NCBI RefSeq assembly: GCF_000010425.1
Contig: NC_008618.1
Location: 799,946 to 863,945 of the forward strand
Source: Bifidobacterium adolescentis ATCC 15703
GTDB lineage: Bacteria > Actinomycetota > Actinomycetes > Actinomycetales > Bifidobacteriaceae
Direction: 5' to 3'
DNA length: 64,000 nucleotides
Position 1 is the first letter of the stretch. Each line of letters starts with the position of its first letter. The position numbers were made by a program, and so were the translations under genes. The notes under the pieces were generated by a model. The model had not been told where the DNA came from and did no database searches. It saw only the letters and a list, made by a program, of their open reading frames with translations. Positions 19,211 to 27,591 of the stretch are shown here, piece by piece.

Positions 19211-20974
19211 TTAGAATCCTTGGAATTCCGCGCATTGCACGGGACATGCCCGTGCTTGTTGGATGAAGACCCCACGCCCGGCAATGGCATAGTCATCGAC
19301 GCCGAAACCGTCGAGAACCGCGCTGGGAATCCCCATCATCACATCGGTGGCTCTCTCTCCGCAAGGAAACGCAACACGTGTGAGGCAACGTTCAAGTAGG
19401 GTGCTTTGCGGCTTTTCCACAGCTGCGATTACCGTGACGGACGGATCGGCGAGTGCGGTCTTGAGCTTATCGGCTTCGGGCATGGCTGCGAAAGGGGAGA
19501 GCAATTCGTCGGCGTCATCCACGAACCATATGGTGCGTTCGTGCTGCGGCGATGTTCTGCCGTCGTCGGTGGTCCATTCGCTGTTCGTCTTGCGTGTGAA
19601 CCGGATGGTGCAGCGACCGGATTCATAGAGACGGCTGGCGCAGCAGAGCAGCAGATTGGTTTTGCCGCTTCCGCATGCGCCAATCACGGCGATGTTGCCG
19701 TGTCCTACGTCAAGGAATGCGGTGGAGATGAGTACACCGTCGTCGCTCAAAGCAAAAGGCACATGGTGCCATGCCTCTCGCTGTGGCGCCGTCAAATCGT
19801 CTTTGCCTGCATGTGGTGCGAGCGGCGCGGAGAACAAAGGGGAGGGATTGGTGGTGCCGCTGAATGCCGATGCGGTGTTGATGGCATGCACCAAGGAATC
19901 AATGTCATGGACCGCGCTGCAGCGGAAAGGAACAGTGCGTTGACCGTCATGACAGTAAGCGGCACCGGGGAAGGCCGGTGGAATCAAAGCTGCATCCTTG
20001 GTGCCGATCAGTTCATTCGATTGCATTTGGTCGGTGACGCGTAGGCAGATGCTCAGCGATATGTTGGCCTTCATATCGGCATGGACCTGACCCATGGGAT
20101 TTTGCGTGCATACGATGAGATGCATACCCAAAGAGCGTCCGAGCGACGCCAATCGATTGAGTCGCTGCATATAGTCGGGTAGACGGTCGCGCAATGCATG
20201 GAATTCGTCAATGACCACCACGAGCCGTGCAGGGGGATGGGAAAGCTGGTCGAATCTGGAAACGCGTTCGGCACTTACCAAGGCCTCCCTGCGTGCCAAT
20301 TCTTGTTCTATGGCGTTCAGCGCACGGACGGCATGGGCGAGGTCAAGATCGCAGACGTTGCCCACGGTATGCGGCAGACGCTCCAAAGCGTTGAAGGTCG
20401 ATCCTCCTTTGAAATCCAGAAAGACGAAATGGAGGGTTTGAGGACTATGCCGAATCGCCAATGCCATGCACCAACTGATCAGCAGTTCGGATTTCCCCGA
20501 GCCTGTGGTCCCCGCGACCATGGCATGTGGTCCGGATGATGCCAGATCTATATGGAATATGCCATGTTCTGACATGCCGATGCCGTTCGTTGGGGAACGG
20601 ACAAGCCAATTACGCACGATGGTGCGCCATATGAGCGGGTCGTTGTCCAGGCCATGCAGATGCTCAAAACTTATGGACGGCATGTCGGCGAAAAGCTGAG
20701 CATGGTCGATTTCGTTTCCGTTATGATGCGTTGGAACCGGCGAATCGCTTCCAGTAATGGTGTTGCTGTTCGTTTCTTCATGCCTGACGCGCATGATCAT
20801 GGTGATGAGCATCAATGCGCTGCCGAGCAGACTCGGAGCGAGCATCGCCGCATAGAGCCAATGACGTTGCATGCACATGACAATCAGCATGATGAGCTGC
20901 GCCAGCAAAGGCGCGCTCCAACTCAATACAGTGAGATGTTGTTCGCTTATACGGTGAGGGGCCTTTTTGTTCAT
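19211..20974 (-). CDS. FtsK/SpoIIIE-domain ATPase, EssC/EccC-like, orphan
   Basis: A 587-residue membrane ATPase with two N-terminal helices (about residues 18-37 and 39-61). Two P-loop domains follow: the first is intact (GTTGSGKS about 155-162, Walker B VVVIDEF about 252-258) and resembles FtsK/SpoIIIE and EssC/EccC secretion ATPases; the second has GACGSGKT (about 432-439) and WFVDDADELL. EccC proteins drive type VII (ESX) secretion, but no EccB, EccD, EccE or WXG100 gene is seen nearby, and no FtsK gamma domain is present. Its job is therefore unknown. ATG 20974 was preferred over TTG 21010. It lies 93 nt downstream of the LCP gene in the same direction. Confidence 0.82.
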   Translation of the reverse strand: MNKKAPHRISEQHLTVLSWSAPLLAQLIMLIVMCMQRHWLYAAMLAPSLLGSALMLITMIMRVRHEETNSNTITGSDSPVPTHHNGNEIDHAQLFADMPSISFEHLHGLDNDPLIWRTIVRNWLVRSPTNGIGMSEHGIFHIDLASSGPHAMVAGTTGSGKSELLISWCMALAIRHSPQTLHFVFLDFKGGSTFNALERLPHTVGNVCDLDLAHAVRALNAIEQELARREALVSAERVSRFDQLSHPPARLVVVIDEFHALRDRLPDYMQRLNRLASLGRSLGMHLIVCTQNPMGQVHADMKANISLSICLRVTDQMQSNELIGTKDAALIPPAFPGAAYCHDGQRTVPFRCSAVHDIDSLVHAINTASAFSGTTNPSPLFSAPLAPHAGKDDLTAPQREAWHHVPFALSDDGVLISTAFLDVGHGNIAVIGACGSGKTNLLLCCASRLYESGRCTIRFTRKTNSEWTTDDGRTSPQHERTIWFVDDADELLSPFAAMPEADKLKTALADPSVTVIAAVEKPQSTLLERCLTRVAFPCGERATDVMMGIPSAVLDGFGVDDYAIAGRGVFIQQARACPVQCAEFQGF

Positions 20975-21067
20975 ACGGCCAGCATGGGCAAGAGCGGCGG
21001 CATGCCGCAAGCCAATATGAGGGTTGTGGTCGGAGAATGTGGGTTATCCACATCCTCCGGCGTGTCG

Positions 21068-22420
21068 TCAGTTTTGCTGTTCGGCCAGCGTGCCCACGGT
21101 TCCTGCGGAATGCGTGCCGTGTGAGAGTTCGGAGAAAAGCTGGATGTTCTTCGCGTCATCCAGCAGAACGCACGATCCGACCCCATCGACGTAATAGTCC
21201 GGATCGGTCCAATACACGCTTCCCGAAATGCCATCCTTGCCTGAGGCGCTTTTGAAAGCCAACGCCATCCGAAGCAGAGAGGAAGTCGATGCTTTCTCAT
21301 CCACGGTTACGGAGCTCAACGCCGCTGCGGCGACCTTTTTGGTCTTGTTGAAATTCGTGAGCGTCTGTTTGGAAGCGCCCTTCTTGACGATGGCGTTGAT
21401 CACCTGGCGCTGACGTGCGGCACGGCCGAAATCGCCTTGCACATCGGCATATCGCATACGGGAGAACGCCAAAGCGGTGTTGCCGTCCACGGTGTGGCAT
21501 CCGGCGGTCCAGTTCATACCCGAATAAGGGTCATTCACATTCTGGTCGTAGCATAGGTCCACGCCTCCCAAGGCATCGACCACTTTGACGAGTCCGCCGA
21601 AGCGGACCATTGCCACATGGTTGATTTTCTGGCCGGTGATGTCCTCCACCTCATTGACCAACTGTTTGCGGCTGTACAGCTGCGCCACGGCGTTGATCTT
21701 CATATAGCTCCCATCGATTTCCACCAGGGAATCGCGAGGAATGGAAATCAGCGAGGACGATCCTGTTTTCGGCTTGGTGAGTACAAGAATGGTGTCGGTT
21801 CTGAAACCTTCGACGTCACCGGCATCTCCGATGGTGCCCTCACGTTCGTCGGAGCCAAGAATAAGCCAGCTTTCGCCGGCGGTGTCCGCTTTGGATGTCA
21901 GCCAGGTCTGTTTGTTGAGCTGGTCATCGACCCAGTTCCAAGCGGAGAATACCCCTATTCCCAGTGCGAGAATCAGTACAAGGAAAATGGAAAGGACGAT
22001 ACGTCCGACGCGAGGTCTTCTTTTTGGCACGGAAGCCGTCGCTGGAGAGGATGGAACAGATCGGAGCGCCGTGGAGACGGAGGATGACCCCCGGAACTGC
22101 TGCGTTGGATTGGCCGTGCGGGTATGTTCTGGAGCGAAGGACACCGGAGATGATGAAGGGTTTCTTCTTGTCTCGCTCGTTGCCCGTGCCGCAGGCTGGA
22201 AGCTTTGCGGAACCGAGGAAGAAGGACGCGCCGTGCGTTTGGCCGGTTTTACGGATGATGCATGGTCGGAACGTTTCGCCGGTGCGAAACTCGCTGGCTG
22301 GCTCGGTGCGCTTTGCGAGCGGGAGGAATCCGTGGACGGCATGGTTTTTTTGCGTCCTGATGACGGAATGAAACTTGGTGGCACGCTCGTAGGCTCTTTT
22401 GCTCCTTTGCCTTCACTCAT
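21068..22420 (-). CDS. LytR-CpsA-Psr (LCP) family protein with long cytoplasmic tail
   Basis: LCP enzymes transfer lipid-linked glycopolymers to peptidoglycan on the outer membrane face. One membrane helix (about 141-163) is followed by the LCP domain with ILGSDERE, DTILVL, SIPRDSLVEI (the catalytic Arg/Asp strand), a MVRFGGLVKVVDALGGVDLCYD segment and RMRYADVQGDFGRAARQRQ. The cytoplasmic N-terminal tail of 138 residues is unusual: rich in Ser, Pro, Ala and Arg, it holds four copies of a PxSFxP motif (residues 14-19, 42-47, 71-76, 92-97). TTTTTGGAGGAACC gives a strong ribosome-binding site. It lies 65 nt downstream of a second LCP gene. Confidence 0.93.
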   Translation of the reverse strand: MSEGKGAKEPTSVPPSFIPSSGRKKTMPSTDSSRSQSAPSQPASFAPAKRSDHASSVKPAKRTARPSSSVPQSFQPAARATSETRRNPSSSPVSFAPEHTRTANPTQQFRGSSSVSTALRSVPSSPATASVPKRRPRVGRIVLSIFLVLILALGIGVFSAWNWVDDQLNKQTWLTSKADTAGESWLILGSDEREGTIGDAGDVEGFRTDTILVLTKPKTGSSSLISIPRDSLVEIDGSYMKINAVAQLYSRKQLVNEVEDITGQKINHVAMVRFGGLVKVVDALGGVDLCYDQNVNDPYSGMNWTAGCHTVDGNTALAFSRMRYADVQGDFGRAARQRQVINAIVKKGASKQTLTNFNKTKKVAAAALSSVTVDEKASTSSLLRMALAFKSASGKDGISGSVYWTDPDYYVDGVGSCVLLDDAKNIQLFSELSHGTHSAGTVGTLAEQQN

Positions 22421-22485
22421 GGTTCCTCCAAAAAGATTCGTCCCTGTGTCATACGTTGAAAGGGGACGTGATTGCGTGGTCTACG

Positions 22486-23889
22486 TCAGTTCTTTGCCGG
22501 AACGGCACATACGGTCGCATTAAGGTATCGATCCGCAAGCCCGATGTACTGGCCCGTGGTCGCGTCATGAATGGAGCCGTCATCCGGGTCGACGGTGCCG
22601 CCAGTGCTCGGATCGACCAACGTGCCGTCGGATTTGGTGATCAGTCCCGTGACGGGATCGGGAGTCTCGGCAGTGGTGTCCGACTGGTTGCTGTCGGTCG
22701 TGCCGGAATCGTCGGAGCTGGCTGAATTATCTGAACTGGTGTCGGAGGAGCCGCCCGAGTTTGAATCGGCGGTATCGAAAATCGGCTTGCCCGCTCGCAT
22801 CTTCTCCCAGAGATTGTCGGCTTCGTCGGTCCAGACGGAACGGTTGGGGTCGGACGGTGCTGGGACCACGGGGACGGTCTGGGTCTGCAGGTTGGTCATG
22901 GTGAAATTCTTCAGGCTCATGGCAAGTCCCGCCAAAGCCGCGGTATCAGCCATGCCTTGGGATATGTTGAGCGATTTCAGCGCGGATTTCGCCAGCTGGT
23001 ACAGCTGCGCGGTATCAGTGAACAGATTCTTGCTGAGCGCCTCGCTCATCAGCTGCTTGATGAGATACTGCTGACGTGTGGTACGCGAGGTGTCGGATCC
23101 GTCTCCTATGCCGTGACGGATCCGGGCGTACTGCGTCGCCGCAACGCCGTCAAGATGGTGCATGCCCTTGTCGAGATTGAGTCCGGTGTACGGGTCGTTG
23201 ACGTTCTGCGGAATGCACAGGTCCACGCCGCCGACTGAATCAATCATCTTGACCAGGCCGGCGAAGTCCACGACGATGAAGTTCTGAATATTCAACCCGG
23301 TGAGACTGTTCACGGCGTTCAGCGTGCAGCTGGCCGCCGAGGAGAGATCTCCGCCGGTTTTGTAGGCACCTGCGAAGATGGAATTGAACATGACGTTATA
23401 CTGTGCGGGAATCGTGCCCTTCGACGTTTCGCACTGAGGCACGTCCACCAGGGAATCTCGTGGAATGGAGACCAGGTTGATTTCCTTGCGGTCGGCGGAG
23501 ATCTGCACAATCATGGCGGTGTCGGCCTGATGGTTGCCGATGACGTCATCGAAACTGCCTCCGATGGCTTGGTTCTCCGCGCCGTCACGGGAATCCTGTC
23601 CGATCAGCACGAACTCGATCGGCTTGCCGGAGTTCGGATCGATGATGGATGCGTCCGTATTCAGGGAACCCTGGCCGATCACGCCGACCGAATTGTTCTT
23701 GATGATGCCATTGACGTCCATCCAAGTAGCGGCAGCTGCAGTGCCGACGAACACCAGAGTCGCGGCGATTGCCGCGGCGACTGCGGTCCTGACGTGATGC
23801 TGCACGCGATATCCCAGGCTGTGACGTGGTTTCGCATCCTGAAGACCATTGATGTTAGGAAGCTTATTGCCGGTTGATGACGTTGCCAC
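22486..23889 (-). CDS. LytR-CpsA-Psr (LCP) family glycopolymer transferase
   Basis: A second LCP enzyme of 467 residues. A short basic cytoplasmic N-terminus precedes a membrane helix (about 32-56); the LCP domain contains VLIGQDSRDG, ADTAMIVQI, LVSIPRDSLVDVP, VDFAGLVKMIDSVGGVDLCIP and RIRHGIGDGSDTSRTTRQQ. A Ser- and Asp-rich low-complexity stretch (about 378-412) leads to a C-terminal tail with DPVTGLITKSDGTLVDPSTGG, which looks like a short repeat-bearing extracellular end. GTG 23889 was chosen because AGGAAGG lies at correct distance; the upstream ATG 23961 overlaps the TATAAT promoter box. It leads an apparent LCP-LCP-ATPase unit. Confidence 0.93.
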   Translation of the reverse strand: MATSSTGNKLPNINGLQDAKPRHSLGYRVQHHVRTAVAAAIAATLVFVGTAAAATWMDVNGIIKNNSVGVIGQGSLNTDASIIDPNSGKPIEFVLIGQDSRDGAENQAIGGSFDDVIGNHQADTAMIVQISADRKEINLVSIPRDSLVDVPQCETSKGTIPAQYNVMFNSIFAGAYKTGGDLSSAASCTLNAVNSLTGLNIQNFIVVDFAGLVKMIDSVGGVDLCIPQNVNDPYTGLNLDKGMHHLDGVAATQYARIRHGIGDGSDTSRTTRQQYLIKQLMSEALSKNLFTDTAQLYQLAKSALKSLNISQGMADTAALAGLAMSLKNFTMTNLQTQTVPVVPAPSDPNRSVWTDEADNLWEKMRAGKPIFDTADSNSGGSSDTSSDNSASSDDSGTTDSNQSDTTAETPDPVTGLITKSDGTLVDPSTGGTVDPDDGSIHDATTGQYIGLADRYLNATVCAVPAKN

Positions 23890-23960
23890 GGTGTTGCCTT
23901 CCTGATTGAGATGCGCGTTTGACGCAATGCTTTTAGAACCTACCACTATCCAAATGGGCA

Positions 23961-23966
23961 ATTATA
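23961..23966 (-). promoter_or_regulatory. Predicted -10 box of the LCP unit
   Basis: TATAAT on the minus strand lies 72 nt before the GTG start of the LCP gene. The -35 region is weak. Confidence 0.5.
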
Positions 23967-24067
23967 GGGTTAATGGCCGATTTTCACCGATTCTGCGACT
24001 GTAGACCCCAGATTGGGCTGAACTTTAGCATGGATTTTCTGAAATATAGGCATTGACACGGGGAAAC

Positions 24068-24096
24068 TTGACAAAATTACATTGCGTGTGTGTAAT
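24068..24096 (+). promoter_or_regulatory. Predicted whiB2 promoter
   Basis: TTGACA (24068-24073), a 17-nt spacer and TGTAAT (24091-24096) form one of the best promoters in the window, 57 nt before the whiB2 start. Confidence 0.65.
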
Positions 24097-24153
24097 TTGA
24101 AGCGGTGTGAAAGTATGCGCATAAAAGGTGCGCACACAATTATGGGAGGACTC

Positions 24154-24453
24154 ATGTGGGGCGTGACTGATGAGTCTTCTGAGAATCCGCTTGCTGAACT
24201 GTGGGGTTTGTTCAAGCGGGATGATGACGTGTCTTGGCAGCACAAAGCGCTGTGCTCGCAGACCGATCCCGAAGCATTCTTCCCGGAAAAAGGCGGTTCC
24301 ACCAGGGATGCGAAGAGGGTTTGCGCCCAGTGTGAAGTCCGTGAACAGTGCCTGGAATGGGCCATCGACCATGATGAGCGTTTCGGTATCTGGGGCGGTA
24401 TGAGCGAGCGTGAGCGTCGTCGCTACAAAAAAGAGCACAAGGAACGGGCTTGA
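24154..24453 (+). CDS. whiB2: WhiB-family regulator (WhiB2/WhmD type)
   Basis: A 99-residue Wbl protein with four cluster cysteines (Cys34, Cys57, Cys60, Cys66) and the FGIWGG turn followed by SERERRRYKKEHKER. The string TDPEAFFPEKGGSTRDAKRVC is characteristic of WhiB2/WhmD, which controls septation in mycobacteria and sporulation in Streptomyces (there WhiB). ATG 24154 is preferred because GGGAGGA lies 5 nt upstream. The setting next to LCP genes and, downstream, an Rv3259-like protein recalls the whiB2 neighbourhood of other Actinobacteria. Confidence 0.93.
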   Translation: MWGVTDESSENPLAELWGLFKRDDDVSWQHKALCSQTDPEAFFPEKGGSTRDAKRVCAQCEVREQCLEWAIDHDERFGIWGGMSERERRRYKKEHKERA

Positions 24454-24486
24454 AGGCATGGTGCGTCCCGTGCGTACACTTAAATT

Positions 24487-27400
24487 ATGAATTCTAACGC
24501 CAGCAGCGATATCCAGACAATCGTGACCGATGTGCTGAACAGCAGACCGTATACGCATCGGCAGGACGTCGATATGTCCGTGGCTGCGGTGATCACCGCG
24601 CAGCATGACCTTCGATTCCTCGCTTCTACCGTTGGAGCGGTGCTTGCGCAGCGCATGCTTCCAGGAATGATCGTTATCGCCGATTGCACGGGGCAGATCG
24701 AGCAGCCCATGCAGATGACCTTCGATGTCATTCACTCATCACAGGATGTGCTTACGGAAGTGCCGGAAGCCAAAACGGTGAGGGTCATTCTGGTGGGAGT
24801 GAAGCAGGCGGCGTCCTTCATGGACGCTGTAACGCGTGCGATGGATCAGATCGGCATTGATGCCGGCATCCGCGCGTTGTGGACCTTGCATGACGATTCG
24901 CGGCCGGCGGATGACCGGTGCTTCGAGACGTTGCTGGATGCGTGGAGAAACACGCCGACAGCCGCGCTGCTCGGTGCCAAGCAGTTGGATTGGCAGGCGA
25001 AGAACCTGCACAATGTGGGTTTGTATGCCGGGCACCATGATGTCGTTTCCTTGGTGGTCGACGGCGAGCCTGACCAGGAGCAATATGACGGGCGTCAGGA
25101 TGTGCTGTCGGTCTCCCTATCGGGCGCGTTGGTGCCGTTGGCTACGTTGCGTGCGTTCGAAGGGGCTGACCCCTGGTTCGGCACCTTCGCGGAATCCACG
25201 GACCTGTGCCGCCGCATATGTCTTGGCGGTGGGCGTGTCGTAGTGGTTCCCCAGGCTCGCATCGCCCACAGAAGAGCCCGATTCGAAGGAATCCGTTCCA
25301 AGAACGGGCGCCCTGTGGAAGACGAGGACGGTCGCATCGATCCGTATCTTGCCGTACGCGAGGCGAATGCCAAATACGCGTACACTGACATGCACCGTTC
25401 ATGGTGGCCGTTGCTTTGGCTGTGGTCCATCATCCAGTCGTTGGGATTGGCCGTGCTTTGCTTGGCGCGCAAACAGCCGTATCATGCATGCTGCGAGCTG
25501 GCGATGCCGTGGCGTGCGCTGCTGCGTCTGCGGGGTGCTTGGCGCGCCCGTGCGCGGTTACGCAGGCAAAGCAAGGTCACGCTTAAATCGCTATCCACGC
25601 TGTCTGCGAATCATCGGCAGGTCAGGGAATGGCTCGACCGTCGCCGTGCGTTGCGCGACCAGAGGGATGTCGTGCTGCTCAGTCCTCTTGAGAAGGACCA
25701 TCTGCGTAAACGGTTGCTGCGTAGATGGGGATTGGCCTTCGGCGCGGCGCTGATTGCCGGCATATGGATAGTCGTGCTGTATTGGGACGTGCTTCGTTCC
25801 GTATGTTCGGGTGCGTCGATGTATTCCGCACAGCTGTTGCCCACGGGCGCGAGCTTCACCCAGTTGCTTCATACCGCGACCACGTCATGGTCGTATGCCT
25901 CAGGCACGGGCATCAGTGCGCCTAACGCGCCATGGCTGTTGGTGCTTGCGCTGGCGTCGGTGCTCACTGGTGGACATGTTGCCGGAGCTGTCGGACTGAT
26001 GTTCTTCCTTGCAGCCCCGCTCATGGTGTTTTCCTTCTGGGCGCTGGCCGGCATCTTCACCCGCTCGGATGCGGTGCGCTGCGTGGTCGCGTTGGCGTGG
26101 TTCGCGTTGGCGTTGTCCATGGGACTTTATGATGACGCGGATGTCACGATGCTGACGGTCATGGTGTTTCTTCCGGCCGCTTTCGCCTTCTCGTTCCGTG
26201 CGGTCGGCATGTATCGGACGGAGGATCTGGTCAATCCCCACGCGTCGGTCCAGGCGGCGGCGGTTGCGGCGCTGTGTTTCATTCCGGTCGTCGCCGCGCA
26301 GCCGCAGTTGTTGCTGCCGCTGATGCTCACCTTCCTGGGATTCCTGCTGTTCGTCCGCTCCCATAAGCCCGCGTTGCTTCTGATTCCGCTTCCGGCGGCG
26401 TTCGTATGCGCGCCGACGTTGGTCAATGCCGTTCGTTTCACTTCCGACGGTACATGGCGTCAGCTGTTCGGCAGCGTCATGCTGCCCTCCTCCGCGTATG
26501 ATGGCAAACCGGTCGTCGCGAATCTGTCCGATCTGTTGCTGCGGGTGTTCGGCATCGGCGCCGACGGTGGTGCATGGCGGTATGTGGCGGTTTCCATACT
26601 GGCGTTGATCGTATTGCTGGCCGCGGTGTCATTGGTGTTGCCTTTCGTGCTGCGCGTGTCCCGTATGATGTGGGTCGCCGTGTTCGCGGGATTGGCGACG
26701 GCCTTGCTGTCCGCGGCGATTGCGGTGGCCGTCGATGTGGATGGTCCGGTCTCCGGTTCCATGCTTCCGGGAACCACATATGCGATGATGGGCTTGCTCG
26801 CCTGCATCTGCATGATGTCGGGCGGCGCGGTTCGACGTTTCGTCATGCTGAGACAGCATGAGAAGACCGGCGCCGTCGAAATCGAAGGACGCGGCTCGAA
26901 GGCAGTGTCGATTGCCTCGCATGTGGGTCGTGCCGTATTGGTTTGCCTGCTGGCCGTCTCCGTCGTGGCCTGTGCGGGATTCAACTATGTCGAATGCGAT
27001 CACAGCCAGGTAAAGACCAGCGATGCTGGACTGCCGATGGTGGCGACCGATTTCCTTGGGCAGGATGATGCACGTCGCGTGCTTGCCTTGCGTGCCGATA
27101 GCGCCGAGTCGGTCAGCTACAGTGTGATGCGTACCGGTCGTGGCGACTTGATTGACAGCTCTCCCGCGCAACGCGTCGAAGTGGTTTCGGGACGTTCCGA
27201 CGGGTCCAGCAGAACCATTGCGCAGGATTGCGCCCAGTTGCTGGCCAATGCCGATTCCGATGCCATCAACGAGCTTGGCAAGTTGGGTTTCGGCGGCATT
27301 TACGTTATCAAGCAGAACGGCGACAAAGCGCAGCGAGAGGCCTCGAACCAGCTCAATTCGAACATTGGAGCCTCCGACGGGACACAGAATGTCGTCAGTC

Positions 27401-27591
27401 TGGATAATGGCACGTATTATCGTTTGACGGTTCAGGATCTATCCAAGCAGCATATCGATCGAAGCGGGCTTGATAAGGCCGGCTCAAGTGTGTGGCGTCG
27501 TTCATGGCTGTGGTGCATGGGCGTCGTTCTTGTAGCGTATTGCCTGGTGGCGCTTCCGCGCATTCGTCGTCAGGGTCTGGAGGAAGCATGA
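24487..27591 (+). CDS. Family 2 glycosyltransferase fused to a large membrane domain
   Basis: A 1034-residue protein. The first 290 residues form a GT-A fold glycosyltransferase: DMSVAAVITAQHDLRFLASTV, TLHDDSRPADD (the DDS nucleotide-sugar/metal site near residue 140), SGALVPLATLRAFEGADPWFGTFAESTDLCRRI and HRRARFEG. The remainder contains at least ten hydrophobic helices, from about residue 310 to 850, and a last one near 1010-1028, with an extracytoplasmic stretch between. It probably builds or exports an envelope glycan; donor and acceptor are unknown. TACACT lies 6 nt before ATG (leaderless pattern). The stop overlaps the next ATG by 4 nt. Confidence 0.88.
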   Translation: MNSNASSDIQTIVTDVLNSRPYTHRQDVDMSVAAVITAQHDLRFLASTVGAVLAQRMLPGMIVIADCTGQIEQPMQMTFDVIHSSQDVLTEVPEAKTVRVILVGVKQAASFMDAVTRAMDQIGIDAGIRALWTLHDDSRPADDRCFETLLDAWRNTPTAALLGAKQLDWQAKNLHNVGLYAGHHDVVSLVVDGEPDQEQYDGRQDVLSVSLSGALVPLATLRAFEGADPWFGTFAESTDLCRRICLGGGRVVVVPQARIAHRRARFEGIRSKNGRPVEDEDGRIDPYLAVREANAKYAYTDMHRSWWPLLWLWSIIQSLGLAVLCLARKQPYHACCELAMPWRALLRLRGAWRARARLRRQSKVTLKSLSTLSANHRQVREWLDRRRALRDQRDVVLLSPLEKDHLRKRLLRRWGLAFGAALIAGIWIVVLYWDVLRSVCSGASMYSAQLLPTGASFTQLLHTATTSWSYASGTGISAPNAPWLLVLALASVLTGGHVAGAVGLMFFLAAPLMVFSFWALAGIFTRSDAVRCVVALAWFALALSMGLYDDADVTMLTVMVFLPAAFAFSFRAVGMYRTEDLVNPHASVQAAAVAALCFIPVVAAQPQLLLPLMLTFLGFLLFVRSHKPALLLIPLPAAFVCAPTLVNAVRFTSDGTWRQLFGSVMLPSSAYDGKPVVANLSDLLLRVFGIGADGGAWRYVAVSILALIVLLAAVSLVLPFVLRVSRMMWVAVFAGLATALLSAAIAVAVDVDGPVSGSMLPGTTYAMMGLLACICMMSGGAVRRFVMLRQHEKTGAVEIEGRGSKAVSIASHVGRAVLVCLLAVSVVACAGFNYVECDHSQVKTSDAGLPMVATDFLGQDDARRVLALRADSAESVSYSVMRTGRGDLIDSSPAQRVEVVSGRSDGSSRTIAQDCAQLLANADSDAINELGKLGFGGIYVIKQNGDKAQREASNQLNSNIGASDGTQNVVSLDNGTYYRLTVQDLSKQHIDRSGLDKAGSSVWRRSWLWCMGVVLVAYCLVALPRIRRQGLEEA

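Noticed and set aside
20974..21010. TTG 21010 as start of the FtsK-like gene
   Set aside because: It adds 12 residues without hydrophobic or conserved character; ATG 20974 begins the natural basic N-terminus before the first helix.
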